The notes: a model not told the origin generated them from the letters alone. Counted from the first letter of the stretch, positions 53,183-62,925 are shown. The stretch: DNA of 64,000 nucleotides from JAMXLO01 sp963812475 (GCA_963812475.1 CAWEVI010000047.1:1-64000); one strand, 5' to 3'. A program made the numbers and translations.

Positions 53183-53766
53183 GCCAGAATCTCCCTGATC
53201 AATCGGCTGAGCGTTCGCAGCGAATAATGGCGGGACAATCCAGTGCTCACGACAAGATCGGCCCGCCGTCGCTTCTCAGAGTCCGGCATCTGCCGCGCGA
53301 TCACCGCGGCGATGTCCGCGGCATTCATTCTGCGGCGCGCCCGGACGCGCTGCATTTGCACCGATCGCGGGGCGGACACGACAACCACGCGATCGACGCG
53401 CGCATCGCCGCCGGTCTCGAACAACAGGGGGATGTCCAGTACGACGGCGCGATTGCCTCTGCGCCTGCCGCGCGCAACGAAGGCACGCTCCTCCTGCTGG
53501 ACCATGGGGTGGAGAATGCCCTCGAGCCGTGCGAGAGCGGCCGGCTTTCCAAGCACCGCCTGACGCAGCGCCATGCGGTCCACGGCTCCGTCGCGCACCG
53601 TGCCGGGAAATGCCGCCTCGATCGCCCGGACCGCCCGCCCACCGCGCGCCTGTAGCCGGTGAACCGCGGCATCGGCGTCGAACACGGGAATGTGTGCCCG
53701 ACGGAACGCGGCCGCGGCGGTCGACTTTCCCATGCCGATCCCTCCGGTAAGGCCAAGGACGATCAT
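53179..53766 (-). CDS. coaE: Dephospho-CoA kinase
   Basis: 195 residues. The P-loop GLTGGIGMGKSTAAAAF is at the N-terminus, followed by FDADAAVHRL, HPMVQQEERAFV, VLDIPLLFETGGDARVDRVVVVSAP and RQMPDSEKRRRADLVVSTG, all typical of CoaE. It phosphorylates the ribose of dephospho-CoA in the last step of coenzyme A synthesis. Start and stop overlap the neighbouring genes by four bases on both sides. Confidence 0.95.
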   Translation of the reverse strand: MIVLGLTGGIGMGKSTAAAAFRRAHIPVFDADAAVHRLQARGGRAVRAIEAAFPGTVRDGAVDRMALRQAVLGKPAALARLEGILHPMVQQEERAFVARGRRRGNRAVVLDIPLLFETGGDARVDRVVVVSAPRSVQMQRVRARRRMNAADIAAVIARQMPDSEKRRRADLVVSTGLSRHYSLRTLSRLIREILA

Positions 53767-54602
53767 CGCATCGGCAGTTCCGCAGCCACAAAGCGATACA
53801 GCTCGTCGTCCACTTCGGGCTTTATGCCAAACCAGGCATGGAAGCCGGGCACCGCCTGGTGCAGCAGCATGCCGAGGCCTTCCACAGTGCGCAGGCCACG
53901 CGCCCGCGCGTCGGCAAGCAGCGGCGTTTCCAGCGGCACATAGACATTCTCGGCGACTGCCAGCGATGGGGGGGCTCGCTCGAGATCGAGCTCGATCGGA
54001 TCATGCCCCACCATACCGAGCGGTGTCGTATTCACCACGAGCGCATGATCGGCAAGCGCTGCCGCTCGGGCGTCCCAATCAATGACGCGCAATCCCGGCA
54101 GGTCATGTGCGAGTGCCTCAGCCCGCGCCACCGTGCGATTGGCCACGGCGACCTGCGCGCCCGCATCCTGCAGCGCGGCCGCTACGGCGCGCGCCGAACC
54201 ACCCGCGCCGAGCAACAGCGCCGGGCCGCGAGCGGGCTCGACCCCGTGCGCACGGAGGTTGGCGATGAACCCATAGCCATCGGTGCTGCTACCGGCGATT
54301 TTGCCGTCACGAAACACCAGCGTGTTCACTGCGCCCGCACGCCGGGCGTTGTCATCCACGTTGTCGCAGATTTCAAAGGCGGCGAGCTTGTGCGGGATCG
54401 TCACATTGGCGCCGGCAAACCCGGCGGCCAGCAGGCCGCGGATTGCTGTGGTGAAGGCCTCCGGCTGAATCGGCAACGGCACGTATGTCCCATCGATGGC
54501 ATGGCGCTGAAGCCAGAACCCATGCAGGCGGGGTGAGCGAGAATAGGTGACGGGCCAGCCGGCGATACCGGCAACTCGGGCATGACCGGAAAGAATCGAC
54601 AT
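53763..54602 (-). CDS. aroE: Shikimate dehydrogenase
   Basis: 279 residues from ATG 54602. The longer frame up to 54839 is not needed for the family's normal length of about 280. Motifs: GWPVTYSRSPRLHGFW (shikimate site), NVTIPHKLAAFE (catalytic Lys), GSSTDGYGF, LGAGGSARAVAAAL (NADP binding), NTTPLGM and GLGMLLHQA. It reduces 3-dehydroshikimate in aromatic amino acid synthesis. It is divergent from the sugar transporter operon, with a 185-base shared promoter region. Confidence 0.95.
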   Translation of the reverse strand: MSILSGHARVAGIAGWPVTYSRSPRLHGFWLQRHAIDGTYVPLPIQPEAFTTAIRGLLAAGFAGANVTIPHKLAAFEICDNVDDNARRAGAVNTLVFRDGKIAGSSTDGYGFIANLRAHGVEPARGPALLLGAGGSARAVAAALQDAGAQVAVANRTVARAEALAHDLPGLRVIDWDARAAALADHALVVNTTPLGMVGHDPIELDLERAPPSLAVAENVYVPLETPLLADARARGLRTVEGLGMLLHQAVPGFHAWFGIKPEVDDELYRFVAAELPMR

Positions 54603-54787
54603 CCCTGCAACATTCCCCGGCGCGCGCCGAAGATCAACCACTTCCGAGACCGCGTCCGGCGACACTGCCACCGACGCGCGCGATGTTGGTTTCATCCAAA
54701 CAACATGGCTGAGAGGTTCCAGCCAGCTTGCCGTAGCAGTAAATCGCTGTGCAGATTGCGCACCGTTCCCAGAGCAAGATTGCGTCG

Positions 54788-55906
54788 ATGTCCCGCGACG
54801 GTCCATCTCAGCCAACGTCACGACCGGCCACGGCGGCATCCGTGCGGCTATTCAGCGTGAGCCGGCGCTGGGGCACAACGACCGCGCTCGACAGCGTGTC
54901 GATCGACGTTGCGGCTGGCAGCTTCACCGTTCTGCTCGGCCCGTCAGGCTGCGGCAAGACGACTTGCCTGCGCATCGTGGCCGGCCTGGAGACCGCAAGC
55001 GAGGGGCGCATCGAAATTGCCGGGCGCGACGTGACAAACCTGCCGCCGGCTGCCCGCGGTGTTGCGATGGTATTCCAGTCCTACGCCCTTTTCCCGCATC
55101 TGAGCGTTGCAGAGAACATCGTCTTCGGCCTGAAGGCGCGCCGCGTTCCGTCACCCGAGCGGGCACTCAGGCTGGCCCGCGCCACGGAAATCCTTGGCAT
55201 CGCCCATCTGCTTGAACGCAAGCCTGGTCAGTTGTCGGGCGGCCAGCAGCAGCGTGTGGCGCTTGGCCGGGCCATCGTCGCCGAGGCGCCGGTCTGCCTG
55301 ATGGACGAGCCGCTATCCAATCTGGACGCACAACTTCGTGCCGACATGCGGCGCGAGATTCTGGCCCTTCAGCGTCGGCTGGGAATCACCATGCTCTACG
55401 TGACACACGACCAGACCGAGGCCATGGGGATGGCCGACCAGATCGTGCTGCTGCGTGACGGGCATGTCGAGCAGGACGCGGCGCCGGCCGATGTATACGC
55501 GCGGCCCGCAACCAGTTTCGCAGCCAGCTTCATCGGTACGCCGCCGATGAACCTGTTCCCGCTGGAACGGCGGGCTGGCGGGATGGTGTTGCAGGGCTCC
55601 GACGGGCCAATTCTCGCGCCGCCTGACGCCGGCGCCTTGCTGGGTGGCATCCGACCGGAGTGCTTCAGGTTGGCGGATCATGGGATCGCTGCCCGGGTGC
55701 GCCACGCGGAATATCTCGGGGCCGACACCGTGCTCGCCTGCGCCGCCGGCGAGGTCAGCCTACTGGCGCGGCTTCCCGGGCGGGCCGTTCTTGACGAAGG
55801 CACACCGGTTCTGCTCGCGACCGATGAGCCAATCCATCTGTTCGATGCCGCGACCGGCCAGCGGAGGGAAGGCATCGCCGCGGAAAAGGAGCCAGTTGTC
55901 GCATGA
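54788..55906 (+). CDS. Sugar/polyol ABC transporter ATP-binding protein (UgpC/MalK type)
   Basis: 372 residues from ATG 54788. Walker A GPSGCGKTT, signature LSGGQQQRVALGRAI, Walker B VCLMDEPLSNLDA and switch YVTHDQTEAMGMADQIV are complete. A C-terminal TOBE/OB region (~245-372) is typical of CUT1 family ATPases. It opens the transporter operon and its stop overlaps the next start (ATGA). Confidence 0.9.
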   Translation: MSRDGPSQPTSRPATAASVRLFSVSRRWGTTTALDSVSIDVAAGSFTVLLGPSGCGKTTCLRIVAGLETASEGRIEIAGRDVTNLPPAARGVAMVFQSYALFPHLSVAENIVFGLKARRVPSPERALRLARATEILGIAHLLERKPGQLSGGQQQRVALGRAIVAEAPVCLMDEPLSNLDAQLRADMRREILALQRRLGITMLYVTHDQTEAMGMADQIVLLRDGHVEQDAAPADVYARPATSFAASFIGTPPMNLFPLERRAGGMVLQGSDGPILAPPDAGALLGGIRPECFRLADHGIAARVRHAEYLGADTVLACAAGEVSLLARLPGRAVLDEGTPVLLATDEPIHLFDAATGQRREGIAAEKEPVVA

Positions 55907-57198
55907 TCAGGACCACGCGTCGCAGGCTGTTGCACACTGCGGCCGCCGGCATAGCGCTCCCCGGGGTCGCTCGCGGCACCGAGACTACAACCGAAATCAG
56001 CTTCTATTTCCCGGTCGCCGTCGGCGGACCGATCACCCGCATCATCGACGGGTATGCCGCGGAGTTCCAGCGCGAGAATCCAGCGATCAAGGTGACGCCG
56101 ATCTATGCCGGCACGTATCAGGATACGCTCACCAAGGCACAGACGGCGCTGAAGGCGAATGCCGGTCCGCAGATGGCCGTACTGCTTTCGACCGATGTCT
56201 TCTCGCTGATCGACGATGATCTGATCGTGCCGTTCGACGCGCTTGTGCAGAGCGTGCCTGACAAGGCCTGGCTGCGCAGCTTCTATCCGGCCTTCCTGAA
56301 GAACGGTGAGATCGATGGTCATACATGGGGTGTGCCGTTCCAGCGATCGACGATCGTGCTGTTCTGGAACAAGACCGCCTTCCAGGATGCTGGGCTGGAT
56401 CCGGAACGGCCGCCCGTGAACTGGGAGGAGCACGCCGAGTTCGCGCAAAAGCTGACGCGGCGGAGCGGCAGCAGCGTAGATCGCTGGGGTGTGCAGATCC
56501 CTGCCAGCGGCTTTCCGTATTGGCTGTTCCAGGCACTCGCCACCGAGGCCGGTGCTACGATGGCCAATGCTGACGGCACCGAGACTGACTTCGCCGCCCC
56601 CGGCTGTATCGAGGCGCTGCGCTATTGGATCGATCTGGCGCGAAAATACCAGGCGCATCCGCCTGGCATCGTCGATTGGGGCATCACGCCGCGCGACTTT
56701 CTGGAACAGAAGGTCGCGATGATCTGGACCACGACCGGCAACCTGTCGAACATCCGAAGCAACGCCAAATTTCCGTTCGGGGTCGCGATGCTGCCGTCGG
56801 GCAGGCAGCGCGGCACGCCGACGGGCGGCGGCAATTTCTATTTGTTCAAGACTGCCAGCCCGCCGCAGCGCGAAACGGCCCTTCAGTTCGTTCGCTGGAT
56901 CAGCAGTCCGGAGCGTGCCGCGCAATGGGGCATCGACACCGGCTACGTTGCAACTCGGCCGGATGCCTGGGAGACAAGCCGGATGCGGAGCTATGTCGCC
57001 GATTTTCCAGCCGCTTCAGTGGCGCGCGATCAGTTGCAATACGCGGTCGCCGAGTTATCGACGCATGACAACCAGCGCGTGACGCAGGCGCTGAACGACA
57101 GTGTGCAGGCCGCTCTGCTCAGCCGAAAAGCGCCCGAGGTGTCGCTGGCCGAAGCCCAGGGCCTTGCGACGCGGTTGCTGCGCCCATTCCATCGGTAA
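55903..57198 (+). CDS. Extracellular solute-binding protein, UgpB type (paralogue 1)
   Basis: 431 residues. The N-terminus MIRTTRRRLLHTAAAGIALP has twin arginines and a hydrophobic stretch, compatible with Tat export. The mature part is a family 1 binding protein (ISFYFPVAVGGPITRIIDGYAAEFQRENPAIKVTPIYAGTYQDTL, GVPFQRSTIVLFWNKTAFQDAGLDPERPP, TTGNLSNIRSNAKFPFGVAMLPS). It resembles binding proteins for glycerol-3-phosphate or sugars, and is clearly paralogous to the next gene. Confidence 0.9.
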   Translation: MIRTTRRRLLHTAAAGIALPGVARGTETTTEISFYFPVAVGGPITRIIDGYAAEFQRENPAIKVTPIYAGTYQDTLTKAQTALKANAGPQMAVLLSTDVFSLIDDDLIVPFDALVQSVPDKAWLRSFYPAFLKNGEIDGHTWGVPFQRSTIVLFWNKTAFQDAGLDPERPPVNWEEHAEFAQKLTRRSGSSVDRWGVQIPASGFPYWLFQALATEAGATMANADGTETDFAAPGCIEALRYWIDLARKYQAHPPGIVDWGITPRDFLEQKVAMIWTTTGNLSNIRSNAKFPFGVAMLPSGRQRGTPTGGGNFYLFKTASPPQRETALQFVRWISSPERAAQWGIDTGYVATRPDAWETSRMRSYVADFPAASVARDQLQYAVAELSTHDNQRVTQALNDSVQAALLSRKAPEVSLAEAQGLATRLLRPFHR

Positions 57199-57222
57199 TC
57201 AAGGAAAAGGGGAGGATCTGTC

Positions 57223-58515
57223 ATGATTCGTCGCCGCACTGTTCTGGCCGCCGGAGCTAGTATACTTGCCGCGCCAGCCATCCTGCGCGCACAGGGCGTG
57301 CAGAAGTTGACCTTCTACTATCCGGTGGCCGTCGGCGGCCCGATCGCCGCGATCATGGACGGATACTGCAAGGCGTTTCAGCAGGAGACCGGGATTGCGG
57401 TCGAACCAGTGTACGCCGGCGACTATAGCCAGACACTGATCAAGGCGACCACGGCAATCCGTGCTGGAACAGGGCCGCAATTCGCCGTGCTGCTGGCCGC
57501 CGAGATGCACAGTCTGCAGGACCAGGACATCCTGGTTTCGCTGGACGAGATCGGCCTCGATGCGGATGCAAAGAAATGGCTTGATGGCTTCTATCCGGCG
57601 TTCATGGCAAACAGCCACGCCGATGGGAAGACATGGTCGGTGCCATATCAGCGCTCGACCGCGATCTTCTACTACAGCAAGGCCGCGTTCCAGGATGCCG
57701 GATTGGATCCCGAGAAGTTCCCAACCACCTGGGCCGAGCTGGCGACGACCGCAGGCAAGCTGACCAAACGCGATGCGTCGGGGCGTGCCACCCGTTGGGG
57801 CATCAAGATGGCCGGCGATCTCGGCAATGCCCAATGGACGTTTGGTGCATTGGCCAATCAGGCAGAACAGATCCTGATGAACCAGGCCGGGACCGAGGTC
57901 TATTTCAATCAGTCCAAGACGATCGAGGCGATGGCGTTCTGGCGCAGCCTGTCCGCGGAACACCATGCATCGCCCGATGGCGTGTCCAACTGGTCGCAGT
58001 TGTCGCCGGATTTCCTCGAGGGCAACGCGGCAATCATCCAGCACACGACCGGCAATCTGACCAACGTGCGCGAGAAGGCGCAGTTCCCGTTCGGTGTTGC
58101 GGGGCTGGCCGGCAAAAACTCGCCGCACACCGTGGTCGGTGGCGGGAACCTGTATTTCTTCAAGAACGCGAGCGCACCGGAGCGTGAGGCGAGCCTCCGG
58201 TTTGCCCGCTGGGTCTGCCAGCCGGAGCGGGCCGCCGACTGGTCGATGCGCACCGGCTACATCGCGACCAGCCCCGCCGCGTACGAGACGCAGACGATGA
58301 AGGACTTCATCACCAAGGTGCCCGCGGCCAACGTGGCGCGCACGTTCCTGCCGGTGGCGACGGGTGAATTGTCGGTGCACGAGAACCAGCGCGTCTACAA
58401 GGCACTGACCGACAACATCCAAGCCTGTCTGAACGGCACCAAGGCCCCGAGCCAGGCGATGGCGGATGCGCAGTCCGAGGCCGATCGTATTCTGCGCCCT
58501 TACAAGAACGGTTGA
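57223..58515 (+). CDS. Extracellular solute-binding protein, UgpB type (paralogue 2)
   Basis: 430 residues, similar along the whole length to the previous protein (shared blocks such as TFYYPVAVGGPIAAIMDGY, VPYQRSTAIFYYSKAAFQDAGLDPEKFP and TTGNLTNVREKAQFPFGVAGL). The N-terminus MIRRRTVLAAGASILAAPAILRA is again Tat-like. A good ribosome binding site (AAAGGGGAGG) precedes it. Two binding proteins serving one permease pair would broaden substrate range; which ligand each binds is not readable here. Confidence 0.9.
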   Translation: MIRRRTVLAAGASILAAPAILRAQGVQKLTFYYPVAVGGPIAAIMDGYCKAFQQETGIAVEPVYAGDYSQTLIKATTAIRAGTGPQFAVLLAAEMHSLQDQDILVSLDEIGLDADAKKWLDGFYPAFMANSHADGKTWSVPYQRSTAIFYYSKAAFQDAGLDPEKFPTTWAELATTAGKLTKRDASGRATRWGIKMAGDLGNAQWTFGALANQAEQILMNQAGTEVYFNQSKTIEAMAFWRSLSAEHHASPDGVSNWSQLSPDFLEGNAAIIQHTTGNLTNVREKAQFPFGVAGLAGKNSPHTVVGGGNLYFFKNASAPEREASLRFARWVCQPERAADWSMRTGYIATSPAAYETQTMKDFITKVPAANVARTFLPVATGELSVHENQRVYKALTDNIQACLNGTKAPSQAMADAQSEADRILRPYKNG

Positions 58516-59385
58516 TGCGGCGCGAAACGATCCATGCCTGGTTGCTCCTGCTGCCCGCGCTTGTGCTGTTGGTCGCATTCACCCATTGGCCGGCAATCGC
58601 CACGCTGATCGACAGCTTCTATGCCACGCCGCGCGGCAGCCGGCCCGCGCCCTTCGTCGGCCTGAGCAACTACGCAGGAACTCCTCGACGACCCGGTGTT
58701 CTGGCAGGCGCTGCGCAACAACGCCTGGTACGCCGCGACGACCATTCCGGCCTCGATCGTGCTGGCACTGGTCATGGCATTGGCGGTCAACGAAGCCTTG
58801 CCGGGACGCGCGCTGCTCCGCATGGCGTACTTCCTGCCGACCATGCTGCCGATGATCGCGGTCGCGAACATCTGGCTGTTCTTCTACACGCCCGATTACG
58901 GGCTGTTCGACCGCATCATCGCCGTGTTCGGCGGCGGCCGTCATAATTGGCTGGGCGATGCCTCCACCGCCCTGCCGGCAATGATCGTCGTCGCCGTGTG
59001 GAAGGAAGCCGGCTTCTTCATGATCTTCTATCTGGCCGCGTTGCAGACCATGCCGACCGATCTGCGCGAAGCGGCCGCCCTTGAAGGTTCCTCACGCTGG
59101 AATTTCTTCCGCCGCGTCACCGTGCCGCTGCTGATGCCGACCACCCTGTTTGTACTGGTCAACGCGGTGATCAACGCATTCCGCGTGATCGACCACATCA
59201 TCGTCATGACGCGCGGCGGACCGGACAACGCCACCACCCTGCTGCTCTACTACATCTACGAGGCCGGCTTCCGGTTCTGGGACACCGCGACCGCCGCGAC
59301 GCTGACCGTGGTGCTGCTGACCATCATGGGGCTCGCGGCAGCGTTCCAGTTCGGCGTGCTGGGCCGGCGGGTTCACTATCGATGA
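58515..59385 (+). pseudogene. Sugar ABC transporter permease, UgpA type, with a one-base frameshift
   Basis: The first frame encodes MRRETIHAWLLLLPALVLLVAFTHWPAIATLIDSFY...FVGLSNYA and then goes out of frame at about 58675-58681. One base over, the permease continues as LLDDPVFWQALRNNAWYAATT through the EAA loop MPTDLREAAALEGSSRWNFFRRVTVPLLMPTTLF to a normal stop. Removing one G in GCAGGAACTC restores NYAELLDDPVFWQAL and a protein of about 289 residues. Everything else about the operon looks functional, so an assembly error is as likely as a real mutation. Confidence 0.85.
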
Positions 59386-60206
59386 TGGTTGCGGACCATG
59401 CCTCACCGGGCCGCAGCCTGGAGACGTTGGGTGCGTGGCTGCTCGGCCTGCTGTGGATGCTGCCGCTGCTCTACGCCGTCTGGACGGCATTCCATCCGGC
59501 GATCTACGCCACGCATTTCAATCTGCTGGCGCCCCTGACACTGGCCAACCTGGAGGCGGCGTGGCAGGCGGCGCCGTTCACCCGCTACCTGCTGAACACG
59601 GTGATGCTGGTCACGCTGATTCTGGCTGCCCAGTTCGTGCTGTGCACGCTTGCCGCCTTCGCCTTCGCCCGCCTGATATTCCCCGGCCGCGACCTTCTGT
59701 TCGCGGTGGTGCTGCTGCAGCTAATGGTGATGCCCGACGTGCTGCTGGTCGAGAATTACCGGACTTTGGTGCAACTGCACCTGGCCGACACCATCCTGGC
59801 GATTGCGCTGCCCTATCTTGGGTCCGCGTTCGGAATCTTCCTGCTGCGGCAGACCTTCCTGACCATTCCCCAGCCGCTGGACGATGCCGCCAGGCTGGAA
59901 GGCTGCGGGCTTCTGACGCGACTCTGGCGCGTCTATGTGCCGCTTGCGAAACCGACCTACATCGCCTACGGCCTCGTGTCGGTCAGCTATCACTGGAACA
60001 ACTTCCTCTGGCCGCTGGTGATCACCAATTCGGTGACCACTCGGCCACTGACGGTCGGCTTGGCGATCTTTGCCACCACCGACCAGGGCATCGACTGGTC
60101 CATCGTCACGGCCGCGACTTTGATGACCAGTGCGCCACTGCTGGTTGCCTTCCTGCTGTTCCAGCGCCAGTTCGTGCAGAGCTTTATGCGCGCGGGGATC
60201 CGATGA
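59382..60206 (+). CDS. Sugar ABC transporter permease, UgpE type
   Basis: 274 residues with six membrane helices. The EAA loop reads IPQPLDDAARLEGCGLLTRLWRVYVPLAKPTYIAYGLVSVSYHWNNFLWPLVITN, typical of the second permease of CUT1 sugar transporters. Start and stop overlap the genes on both sides by four bases, showing that the operon is translated as a unit. Confidence 0.92.
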   Translation: MMVADHASPGRSLETLGAWLLGLLWMLPLLYAVWTAFHPAIYATHFNLLAPLTLANLEAAWQAAPFTRYLLNTVMLVTLILAAQFVLCTLAAFAFARLIFPGRDLLFAVVLLQLMVMPDVLLVENYRTLVQLHLADTILAIALPYLGSAFGIFLLRQTFLTIPQPLDDAARLEGCGLLTRLWRVYVPLAKPTYIAYGLVSVSYHWNNFLWPLVITNSVTTRPLTVGLAIFATTDQGIDWSIVTAATLMTSAPLLVAFLLFQRQFVQSFMRAGIR

Positions 60207-60985
60207 ACGCACTGGCCGATCGCTTTGAGTCCGCGCAGAGGCTGGCAACCGAGGCGGGCGCCCTGGCCTTGCGCCTGCGTCCGCCGCCCGGCGCATCAAC
60301 CGCGGCGCTGAAAGGTGCCCAGGATTGGCTCACCGAGGCGGATGGCGCGGTTGAACGCCTGCTGTCGGAGCATCTGGCTTCGGTTTACCCCGACGACGGA
60401 TTTCAGGGCGAGGAAGGCGGCCGTGTCCGTTCCGGCAATTTGCGCTGGGTCGTCGATCCGATCGACGGAACGGCCAATTTCATGCGCGGCGGAAAGCAAT
60501 TCTGTGTCTCGCTGGGCTGCCTGGACGGCGACGTGCCGGTGATCGGCGTTATCGTGGCCCCTGCGCTCGGCGAGACTTATGCCGCCCGCGCGGGTGCCGG
60601 CGCGACGCTGAACGGCGCCCCCATCCTGGTCGCCGACACAACGGATATGGCGCGCGCCACGGTCGAGCTGGGCTGGTCGCGCCGTCGCCCGCTCGGCGAT
60701 TTTCTGTCCCTTACCGAACGCATCATCGCTGCGGGGGCGATGCCTCGACTCAACGGTTCCGGCGCGCTCGGACTGGCCGATGTCGCCGCCGGCCGCACCG
60801 ACGCTTATGTCGAACTGCACATCAACCTGTGGGACGTGGCCGCGGCGCTGGTCATCCTGTCGGAGGCCGGCGCCGCTGTCAGCCCGTTCCTGTCGGGCTA
60901 TGGGATGGTTGCAGGCAACCCGATCCTCGCCTGCGCCCCTGGCATAGCCAGTGTCCTGTCCGCGGTGACGACCATCGCGCTTTGA
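60203..60985 (+). CDS. Inositol monophosphatase-family protein
   Basis: 260 residues from ATG 60203. The metal-binding motifs are WVVDPIDGTANFMRGGKQF and the C-terminal LADVAAGRTDAYVELHINLWDVAAALVILSEAGA. The GEEGG acidic segment precedes them. Family members dephosphorylate inositol phosphates, histidinol phosphate, PAP or sugar phosphates. As the last gene of the transporter unit it may remove phosphate from the imported compound, for instance an inositol or glycerol phosphate. Confidence 0.88.
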   Translation: MNALADRFESAQRLATEAGALALRLRPPPGASTAALKGAQDWLTEADGAVERLLSEHLASVYPDDGFQGEEGGRVRSGNLRWVVDPIDGTANFMRGGKQFCVSLGCLDGDVPVIGVIVAPALGETYAARAGAGATLNGAPILVADTTDMARATVELGWSRRRPLGDFLSLTERIIAAGAMPRLNGSGALGLADVAAGRTDAYVELHINLWDVAAALVILSEAGAAVSPFLSGYGMVAGNPILACAPGIASVLSAVTTIAL

Positions 60986-61042
60986 CAAGATATGCGGCGC
61001 GGCGCTTTGCTCGCGGCGGAAAAGTGGAGGGCTGGCCGGATC

Positions 61043-62218
61043 GTGCAACCCCTGGAAGGCATTCGCGTCGTCGCCCTGGAACACGCGGTCGCGGCGCCGA
61101 TCTGCAGCCGTCACCTGGCCGATATGGGCGCCGAGGTGATCAAGGTGGAGCGCCCGGGCGAGGGCGACTTTGCCCGCGCCTACGACAGCTTCGTGCATGG
61201 GCAGTCCAGTTTTTTCATCTGGCTCAATCGCGGCAAGCGCAGCATCTCGCTTGACCTGAAGCACCCCGAGGCGGCCAAGGTGCTGGCGAAGCTGCTCGCC
61301 GACGCCGATGTGCTGCTGCAAAACCTCGCCCCAGGCGCCGCCTCCCGCCTCGGCCTCAGTCACGCCGACCTCGGCCCGCGCCATCCCGGCCTGATCGTCT
61401 GCGATATCTCCGGCTACGGCGAGAGCGGCCCGTTCGCCCAGAAGAAGGCCTACGACCTGCTGATCCAGGCGGAGTCCGGCCTGATCAGCGTCACCGGAAC
61501 CGAGGACACACCATCGCGCGTCGGGATCTCGGCCGCCGACATCGCCACCGGTATGTATGCTTTGTCAGGCATCCTCGCTGCCCTGGTCCGCCGCGGTCGG
61601 ACGGGGCAGGGAGCCAACGTCAAGATCGCCATGCTGGACGCGCTCGCCGAATGGATGACATATCCGATGTACCGCGCGGCCTACGCGAATTCGCCGCTGC
61701 CACGCTCGCCGACCAGCCATCCGGCGCTGGCTCCCTACGGCGCGCACCGTACCAAGGACGGCCGGGTGATCTTCGGCCTGCAGAACGAACGCGAATGGGC
61801 GACGTTCTGCGCGAATGTGCTCGATGATCCGGAAATCGCCACCGATCCTCGATTCCGCGATAACAACGCACGGCGGGAACATCGTCACGTTCTGACCGAA
61901 CTGATCGAACGCAACTTCGCGGACATGACGTCGATCGCAGTGGTGAAAAAGCTGGACGCAGCCGGCATTGCCAATGGCCGGCTGAACGAGGCGCAGGACG
62001 CGTGGGACCATGTGCAGTTCAGCGCACGCGACCGCTGGCGCGAGGTCGCCACCCCAGGCGGACCGGTCCGCGGATTGCTCCCGCCCATCACGTTCACCGA
62101 TGTCGAGGCCACCATGGGTGACGTGCCGGCGCTCGGCGAGCACACCGACGCTGTCCTGCGCCAACTGGGATACAATGAGGCGGAGATCGCTGCTCTGCAC
62201 GCGGCCGGAGCGGTATGA
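61043..62218 (+). CDS. Family III CoA-transferase (CaiB/BaiF)
   Basis: About 391 residues from a GTG at 61043, which has GGAGGG upstream; an in-frame ATG at 60992 adds 17 residues. Family motifs: LEGIRVVALEHAVAAPICSRHLADMGAEVIKVERPGEGDFAR, RGKRSISLDLKHPEA, LLQNLAPGAASRLGL and ISGYGESGPFAQKKAYDLLIQAESGLISVTG. The catalytic Asp equivalent is in the AYDLLIQAE segment. It moves CoA between carboxylic acids. Its stop overlaps the MaoC gene, so the two act in one pathway. Confidence 0.9.
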   Translation: MQPLEGIRVVALEHAVAAPICSRHLADMGAEVIKVERPGEGDFARAYDSFVHGQSSFFIWLNRGKRSISLDLKHPEAAKVLAKLLADADVLLQNLAPGAASRLGLSHADLGPRHPGLIVCDISGYGESGPFAQKKAYDLLIQAESGLISVTGTEDTPSRVGISAADIATGMYALSGILAALVRRGRTGQGANVKIAMLDALAEWMTYPMYRAAYANSPLPRSPTSHPALAPYGAHRTKDGRVIFGLQNEREWATFCANVLDDPEIATDPRFRDNNARREHRHVLTELIERNFADMTSIAVVKKLDAAGIANGRLNEAQDAWDHVQFSARDRWREVATPGGPVRGLLPPITFTDVEATMGDVPALGEHTDAVLRQLGYNEAEIAALHAAGAV

Positions 62219-62694
62219 GCGCGTTTGACCCCGCCACGCATCGCATGATCCCGGAACAGCGCTGGTTCGAGGACTTCCAATTGGGCGAGCGGTTTGTCCT
62301 GCCCAGCAGGACCATGACCGAGGCGTTGTTCCTGGCCTTCCAGGCGGCGAGCGGCGACAACCATCCGGTGCACTACAACATTGAATACTGCCGCGCGCAC
62401 GGGCTTCCCGGCATGCTCGCCCACGGGTTTCAGACGCTGATCCAAACGGCCCCAGGCGCCGGATTGTTCCCGTTCGTCACTGAGGATTCGCTCGTGGGAT
62501 TTCTTGAACAATCCAGTCGGTTCCTGAAGCCGGTGTTCGCGGGAGACACACTGTATCCGACTTTGGTGGTGGATGAGCTGTCACCGAATCGAACCACTGG
62601 CGTCGTGGGGCTCGGCAGCACCGTACACAACCAGCGCCGGGAAGTGGTAATGGAGGGCAGCCAGCGCTTCCTGCTGCGGAAGCGAGCAACATGA
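62215..62694 (+). CDS. MaoC-family dehydratase (hydratase 2 fold)
   Basis: 159 residues with the single hotdog MaoC pattern: FEDFQLGERFVLPSRTMTEALFLAFQAASGDNHPVHYNIEYCRAHGLPGMLAHGFQTL. The Asp and His of the SGDNHPVH active site are present. It hydrates enoyl-CoA or a similar thioester (for example mesaconyl-CoA). Paired with the CoA-transferase, it suggests catabolism of an unsaturated or methyl-branched carboxylic acid. Confidence 0.9.
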   Translation: MSAFDPATHRMIPEQRWFEDFQLGERFVLPSRTMTEALFLAFQAASGDNHPVHYNIEYCRAHGLPGMLAHGFQTLIQTAPGAGLFPFVTEDSLVGFLEQSSRFLKPVFAGDTLYPTLVVDELSPNRTTGVVGLGSTVHNQRREVVMEGSQRFLLRKRAT

Positions 62695-62880
62695 TTTTTC
62701 CCTCCAGCGAAGCGGAAGGGTAGGGAGCGGGTGAGCGGGATGAGCCCCGAACGGCAGGGGGAGACTGACGACCAGCTTCGGCAAGTCACAAAGCAGGCAT
62801 AGCTCAGAATGCAGCGGTGGCTACCACAACCACTCCATCCGCATGTGTTTTTAGGTTCGCCCGTTAACCTATTGATTTTA

Positions 62881-62925
62881 TGGTGCCGACGCTCGGACTT
62901 GAACCGAGGGCCTGCTGATTACGAA
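62881..62925 (-). repeat. Displaced 3' half of tRNA-Thr(CGT): attachment site of an integrated element
   Basis: The minus strand reads from the anticodon loop (TTCGTAATCAG) through the variable region, T arm (CTCGGTTCAAGTCCGAG) and acceptor end with encoded CCA of a tRNA-Thr(CGT). Upstream of the anticodon loop the 5' half is absent and replaced by element DNA. This is the expected left junction when a tyrosine integrase recombines in the anticodon loop; a complete tRNA should stand at the far end of the element, outside the window. Confidence 0.8.

Noticed and set aside
62695..62880. A tRNA or terminator between the MaoC gene and the tRNA half-site
   Set aside because: A weak dyad (CCCTCCAGC...GCGGAAGGG) is present just after the MaoC stop, but it has mismatches and no T run on the correct side, so it was not called.
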